A stretch of DNA of 64,000 nucleotides, taken from positions 11,617,001-11,681,000 of the forward strand of contig NC_068979.1 in the NCBI RefSeq assembly GCF_016808095.1. The letters run 5' to 3'. The position numbers were made by a program, and so were the translations under genes. Below, in pieces: positions 58,672 through 64,000 of this stretch (its first letter is position 1; each line of letters starts with the position of its first letter). Source of the DNA: Vigna angularis. Its lineage: Eukaryota > Streptophyta > Magnoliopsida > Fabales > Fabaceae. A model generated the notes under the pieces. That model worked only from the letters and a program-made list of their open reading frames with translations, made no database searches and was not told the DNA's origin.

Positions 58672-60811
58672 ATTATACTTCTAAATCTTAATACATAATC
58701 AGATCCTAGCCTAAATTCTTTAGCCTTATTTGTACCGATCATTTTTGTTATCCTTTTCAAGCCAAGATCCGACAATTGCTTCTCTTTAATTAAAATAAGA
58801 AAATCGCTAGATATAGTCAGACTACTACATCTAATGAAATCTTCTCCAAACTCCATTTGTAACTTCAGATCTCTGAACTTCTCCACCAACTCCTGTTGTT
58901 TGATCATCATATGACAAACATGAATTGCTTTTCTTCTCAAAGCATCGGCTACAACGTTTGCTTTTCCTGATGATATAGGAGTTCGGAATCATAATCCTTC
59001 AAGAATTCCATCCACCGCCTTTGCCTCATATTCAGCTCCTTTTGGTCAAATAAGTACTTCAAGCTTTTGTGATCGCTGAATACTTGAAATTGAGCTCCAT
59101 AGAGATAGTGCCGCCAAATCTTCAAGGAAAATATCACCGCTGCCAATTCCAAATCATGAGTAGGATAGTTCTTCTCATGAGTCTTTAATTGTCTTGAAGC
59201 GTATGCCACCACTCTTCTTTCTTGCATGAGCACACAACCTAATCCCTGATGAGAAGCATCACAATAAACTTCAAACTTTTTACTTGGTTCAAGGATTACC
59301 AAAACTGGTGCACTAGTCAGCTTCAGCTTCAGCTCGAAAAAACTCTTCTCACACTTATCCGTCCAGACAAATTGTTGATCTTTACGAGTTAGTTGTGTTA
59401 AAGGCGCTACTATTCTAGAGAAACTCTCTATAAACCTTCTATAGTAGCCAGCTAATCCCACAAAACTCCTTATTTCTATTATAGTCTTCGATCTTTCCCA
59501 CTGCAACACTGCTTCAACTTTTGTTGGATCCACCGCTATTCCTTGAGATGATATAATATGTCCTAAGAATTTCACTTCTTGCATCCAAAACTCGCATTTT
59601 GACATCTTTGCATACAATTTCTTCTCCCTCAAGATCCCAAGGATGGTCCTTAAGTGTTCAACATGTTCTTCTTGAGTCTTAGAATAGATAAGTATGTCAT
59701 CTATAAAGACTACGACAAACTTATCTAGGAATGGTCGAAAGATTCTGTTCATGAAATCCATGAATAGAGCTGGAGCATTAGTTACACCGAACGACATAAC
59801 TACATACTCGTAGTGTCTGTATCTAGATCTAAAAGCGGTCTTCTGTACATCTTCTGTCTTCACCAAAATTTGATGATATCCAGACCTGAGATCTATCTTT
59901 GAAAACACCTGAGCTCCATGCAACTGGTCCAGCAGATCATCAATCCTAGGTAGAGGATATTTGTTCTTGATGGTTAGCTTGTTCAACTGTCTGTAGTCGA
60001 CACACAATCTAGAGCTTCCATCCTTCTTCTTTACCAACAGTACAGGTGCTCCCCAAGGTGACACACTTGGTCGAATAAATTGCTTCTCCATTAGTTCTTC
60101 AATTTGCTTCTTCAATTCAATTAACTCTGCCGGAGCCATTCGATATGGAGCTACTGATACTGGTCCAGCTTCGGGTATTAAATCAATGGAGAATTCTATT
60201 TCTCGTTGAGGAGACAATCTTGGTACTTCTTCTGGGAACACATCACTAAACTCATTAACTATAGGAATATCAAGATTTTGTTCATTTATCTCGACTTCCA
60301 CATGAGTCAAGATAACGAAACACGAAGATCCTTCTTTGACTTCCTTTAACACTTGTTGTACTGACAACAACTCCGCTTCTTCAGGATTAGGGAAAATCAA
60401 CTCCTTTTTGCTACAATCTATAAGGATACGATTGACAGATAACCAATCCATTCCTAAGATTACATCTAAACCTTGTAAGGGTAAAGATATAAGATGTACT
60501 TTGAACTTACGTCCTTCTATAACTATCGGACATTGAGGACACATCCTCGATGGTTTTATCAATTTAGAGGTTGGTGCAGATACCATGAGATCATATTGTA
60601 ACTCTCTCACGGGTAGGTTCAACTCTTGAATAAGAGTTTCAGACAAAAAGGAGTGTGTCGCTCCAGAATCAAATAGCACATTCAACTCTCTACCAGCTAT
60701 CATACGACATCCAATGATGAGAATACCTGATTTTGCAGCTTCTGCTCCAGTCAAAGCATAGACCCTTCCAGTTGCTTGGGGCCTATTGTCAATCCTTCTC
60801 TGTTCTAGCAA
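58672..60811 (-). pseudogene. gypsy protease, reverse transcriptase and RNase H
   Basis: A 620-codon frame (60811-58949) contains the protease site [13 protein letters not shown], the reverse transcriptase with [11 protein letters not shown] and the catalytic FIDDIL, and RNase H with [31 protein letters not shown] and [10 protein letters not shown]. It ends at a frameshift near 58950; the next frame (58940-58647) continues with ADALRRK and the linker to the integrase. Reverse transcriptase before integrase defines Ty3/gypsy. This is the best preserved coding part of the element. Confidence 0.93.
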
Positions 60812-61164
60812 AATGTCCTTCTGCTCTGCAAAGAAAACATTTGTTGAGTACGTAACATCGAATTATTTTATGTTGGGGTTGTTGTTGATGAGGATTCTTT
60901 GAGGTTGCGGTCTTTCGTAAAGTCAGATCCTTATGTTCTGTCCAACTCGTGACCCAGATGGTCCTCCTACCCTTGGTAACTTCTGAACTCCTTAATAGCT
61001 ACCAAATGTCTCACACTGTCCGGAAAGAATTTAGTCTAGCCACTTCTAACTGTTGTAGGGTAGTTTCGTGCTGTTGCATTAAAGCAGCTCCTTGTTGTAG
61101 ATTCTAAAGCCCTTGCAAGGCTGGGCATCTAAGGGGTTTCACGATTAGGTTGTCTACGTGCCAT
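60812..61164 (-). pseudogene. gypsy gag remnant
   Basis: From an ATG at 61164 the - strand reads MARRQPNRETP and then a stop; later frames show LQQLEVARLNSF-like and zinc-knuckle-like pieces before the protease. Only about 350 bp remain where a chromovirus gag needs over 1 kb, so most of gag is deleted. Confidence 0.65.
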
Positions 61165-61176
61165 TTCTCTCTATTT

Positions 61177-61198
61177 CTGATACCACTTGTAACGTCCA
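61177..61198 (-). other. second LTR-end/primer-site-like sequence
   Basis: On the - strand GGACGTTACAAGTGGTATCA GA looks like an LTR end (GTTACA) followed by a Met-tRNA primer site (TGGTATCAGA). It lies between the 5S-like module and the gag start. Confidence 0.5.
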
Positions 61199-61284
61199 GG
61201 CAGCTTACAGGGAATATCGACTACCCCCACACATCACCACGAGGCTTTCCAATGTGCTTTGTCCTCACTCGCACAATTTCCGAG

Positions 61285-61355
61285 AAAACTTCCCAAAAGG
61301 TCACCCATCCCTAAATTACTCCAAGCTAAGCACACTTAACCATGGAGTTCTTATA
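61285..61355 (-). other. 5S rRNA-like module in the gypsy leader
   Basis: The - strand contains AGAACTCCATGGTTAAGTGT, GCTTAGCTTGGAGTA and GGATGGGTGACCTTTTGGGA, matching in order the plant 5S rRNA segment from AGAACTCCGCAGTTAAGCGT to GGATGGGTGACCTCCTGGGA, which includes the internal polymerase III control elements. It is diverged and incomplete, so not a 5S gene. Confidence 0.75.
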
Positions 61356-61664
61356 GGTCAGGCTACCGAAAAGCAAATGCATTTGGTGATATGAGTAGCC
61401 AAATCAGTCCCTTTAAGCTATCCTTCAACTGTATAGTCCTATACCTACACAGTCTCTAAATCCCTCTCATTTCGATGTATGTTCGATTCGGCCATGTGCC
61501 CCTTCCACTAGAAGCCTGCCAGGAGCCGCTCCTTGTCAGTGCCCATTGCACTTCATGCCTCTTGCACCGGCGATCACTCCCCGCCCTCGTTAGTGCCCGG
61601 GTGTCACATGCCCACCAGCTTTCGCATGGTTCGTCCTCGAACCACACCGTACTGGGAGAGGCTA

Positions 61665-61682
61665 GGCTTTGATACCACTAAA
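61665..61682 (-). other. primer binding site of the gypsy element
   Basis: On the - strand the LTR end GGTGCTACA is followed by TTTAGTGGTATCAAAGCC. TGGTATCAAAGC resembles the initiator Met tRNA primer site TGGTATCAGAGC. Confidence 0.8.
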
Positions 61683-63681
61683 TGTAGCACCCCAAAAATT
61701 AATTTTTTTAAACATGAAATGTAACACTCCAAAAATTAAACATCTCACACACAAAATTATTTCATTAATAATATAAACATCGTACAATATTACAATCATC
61801 CATTTAGGAGTAACATAGTTCACACTGGAAATACATTATTTTTTTTAACATCACTAAAACACTCCTAAATTTATTTAATTATTTTTTTGTTTTTTTTAAA
61901 CTACTCTTCTTTTTTCTGTTGCTTCCTCCTTCACTTGTATTGGTTCGGACATCGTTCCGTCATCTGCTCCCATATAACATAAACGTTATACGATCATCGC
62001 AAAAATAAGATTTTCCAGCACAAACAAACAAGTAAGGGTGAGCTACCATGCAAAATTCAAAGAAAAGCATTACACTATTATTATACGTGATACATTCACC
62101 ATAAATTCTTGTAAGATGCAATTATCATACTAGACTCTATTATCCGAATATAATGTTGATGGAAGTCTCGAGTGGTCATGCACTTGTGGTGACATCTACA
62201 ACACGGTTATGGCCAAATATAATATATCACATCACCCACAAGGTTAGTCCATTAACGTCTACGAACATAGACTAGGACCTCCTACTACTCTCACCATATA
62301 ACACATCCTTCTTTAAGTGAGACTGGACAATTATTAGAGTTTTAGGATAACCACCAACAACAGGACCCTCAACATCAACATATACACTAATACCATACCA
62401 TTATAGAGTCTCTCCCCGAGACTCATACTATACTTCAAATGCATAATTTCATATCAAACATCATAAAATACATTGATAATAGAATTCATACAAGATAATT
62501 ATAAACAAATTAACAATCATAAAATATTACTATAATTGGTCAGAGAAGAATCAAGTATTTACAATCATAAAAAAAATCATCTTCATATAAAAATTCTTGG
62601 GGAAACAAGAAGTTGAATTTGGCAGAGCCGGTTAGACAACTTCCCATCCTTCCAAAAGTACAATACAAATAAATAAGGAAAACAAAAAAAAACTCTGGGG
62701 AAACAAGAAGTTGAATCTGGCAGAGCCGGTTAGACGACTTCTCATCCTTCCAAAAATACAATATAAATAAATAAGGAAAGCAATAAAAAGTTTGGGGAAA
62801 CAAGAAGTTGAATCTGGCAAGGCCGGTTAGACAACTTCTCATCCTTCCAAAAATTACAATATAAATAAATAAAGAAAGCCGTAAAAAGTTTGGGGAAACA
62901 AGAAGTTGAATCTGGCAAGGCCGGTTAGACAATTTCTCATCCTTCCAAAAATACAATATAATTAAATAAGGAAAGCCGTAAAAAGTTTGGGGAAACAAGA
63001 AGTTGAATCTGGCAAAGCCGGTTAGACAACTTCTCATCCTTCCAACAATACAAAAGAAGCAACTAATAACATACAAATAGCATAACATAATCAATATCGC
63101 ATTTTACAACTATCAAACTTGGATCTCCTCACAGAAGCATGTTCTTATTCAAAATTCAGATCATACAGAAACAAAATGCTTCATATTCAGGATTTAAGAT
63201 CAAACAAAAACAAAATATTACATATTCAAGAATGAGGATAGTACAAAACAAAAACTTAAGAGTAACTCCCCTTACCTCTATTCGAGACTTAATCTTCTCC
63301 TTAGAAACCGTTCTCCGAAAACTTCCAGAATTTCCCCTTTGCAACTAGAATTTCCTCCAACTCTCTTCTCTCAAAATTTCTCTCAATTTTTGGTGCAAGT
63401 TTCAGCCTTCCTCATGCTTGCTATTTATAGGCTAAGATTTGGCACTATTTAGTTTTTTTTTTAATAATATTTTATTTTAAATAATATTTAAATCCCATTA
63501 CAGAAAGTTGTTTCCCCTTAACTCCACTTCTGAAAGTAGTTTTGTCTTTTTATTTATTTATTTGTTTTTAATATTTTATTAAAAATACTATTTTATAAAA
63601 AATAATATTTTGACTTCACCACCAAAAGTGTCTTGCTCACCATTCCACTTCTGAAAGGTTCTTTGTCATTTTGCAATCATA

Positions 63682-63727
<46 letters not shown>

Positions 63728-63756
63728 ATTATTATTATTTTTTTATGGAGTTTACA
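61683..63756 (-). repeat. 5' LTR of the Tekay-type gypsy element
   Basis: Starts TGTAGCACCCC and ends GAGTTTACA in + orientation, 2074 bp; pairs with 55266-57335. It has the same five 97-98-bp tandem units (62597-63050) and ends in an (AT)n and (ATT)n tract at 63686-63740. Confidence 0.93.
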
Positions 63757-64000
63757 TTTCTAGTATTAGTTTTCTGTATCTTCACACTTGAGAGTAAATT
63801 TTGAGATTTGAGCATCTATTATATATGAGTATTAGGAACTATTTGTTTGCATTGTGTCTGCTTTGTTTGGTTTAGTTGCTGCTATCTTGGAGACTGATTG
63901 ATATGGGATTTCAAAACTGAGTTGTTAATATTAGCATCATATTGTGTTGTTATATGGTTTGGTACTGCGACATGGTCTTCTTGTAACTCATATCCACCAT
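63757..64000. other. right flank of the gypsy insertion
   Basis: T-rich sequence continuing the region interrupted at 55265. No gene recognised. Confidence 0.5.

Larger units (their letters stand above)
55266..63756 (-). mobile_element. complete Tekay-type Ty3-gypsy chromovirus, defective
   Basis: 8491 bp with two LTRs of about 2.07 kb, flanked by an exact 5-bp duplication TTTCT (55261-55265, 63757-63761). Order on the - strand: LTR, primer site, 5S-like leader, second primer-like site, gag remnant, protease, reverse transcriptase, RNase H, integrase, chromodomain, purine-rich tract (GTTGGAGAGAA, about 57336-57346), LTR. LTR divergence of a few percent by eye suggests a moderately recent insertion. 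Missing gag and two frameshifts plus a stop in pol prevent independent activity. Confidence 0.93.

Noticed and set aside
61285..61355. A genuine 5S rRNA gene
   Set aside because: Only part of the gene matches, the 5' end and terminator are missing, and it lies inside a retrotransposon leader.
62540..63094. 184-codon open frame on the - strand within an LTR
   Set aside because: It is the 98-bp tandem unit read in successive frames. The matching region of the other LTR is broken, and no family resemblance is seen.

Overview
This window is nuclear DNA of a flowering plant. Evidence: spliced genes with GT-AG introns, SIRE-type copia and chromovirus gypsy retrotransposons, MULE, hAT and CACTA-like DNA transposons, a decayed plastid insertion and strong AT richness. 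The repeat types and the two host genes suggest a papilionoid legume of the Vigna/Phaseolus kind; that genus-level guess is inference.

Host genes. Two complete genes are supported, both on the + strand. VPS25 (10450-14181, six exons, 179 residues) encodes an ESCRT-II subunit. A class 3 (diacylglycerol-type) lipase (41182-50287, seven exons, 490 residues) is split by a 7-kb second intron. A third locus (31083-31370, - strand) is a chimeric gene fragment in which a piece like 2-hydroxyacyl-CoA lyase runs in frame into a pectinesterase-like piece.

Layout. 1-5904: decayed SIRE/Maximus copia element. 6058-6415: plastid-derived rpl23 and ycf2 pieces. 7135-9669: solo LTR. 10450-14181: VPS25, with an LTR-element remnant in intron 5. 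15782-17167: hAT-type element with a second inverted-repeat element nested in it. 17560-18440: LINE ORF1 remnant. About 19740-24672: MULE transposase pseudogene on the - strand, cut by an Athila/Tat-like LTR element (20871-23727). 25395-28413: small MULE-like element split by an antisense solo LTR (25542-28011). 29492-30502: second hAT copy. 33543-37167 and 37886-40609: two more solo LTRs. 41182-50287: lipase gene; its intron 2 holds a MULE with about 330-bp inverted repeats, which in turn holds a TRIM, a foldback, an antisense solo LTR (44041-46211) and a hAT element (47269-47882). 52291-53687: CACTA-like element. 55266-63756: complete but defective Tekay-type gypsy chromovirus on the - strand, with a 5-bp target duplication.

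How it fits together. The five solo LTRs and both LTRs of the gypsy element share the same small ordered sequence blocks, including a splice-donor-like AGGTAAGGG(G/A)AG(C/T)T, so they appear to be one chromovirus superfamily. Most insertion borders could be defined from exact or near-exact target-site duplications, which gives a relative order of nested insertions. The most interesting signals are the conserved LTR blocks, an apparent exchange of 5' LTR segments between two copies, CpG-rich dyad repeats inside many LTRs, a 5S-like module between two primer-binding-like sites in the gypsy leader, and the chimeric gene fragment.
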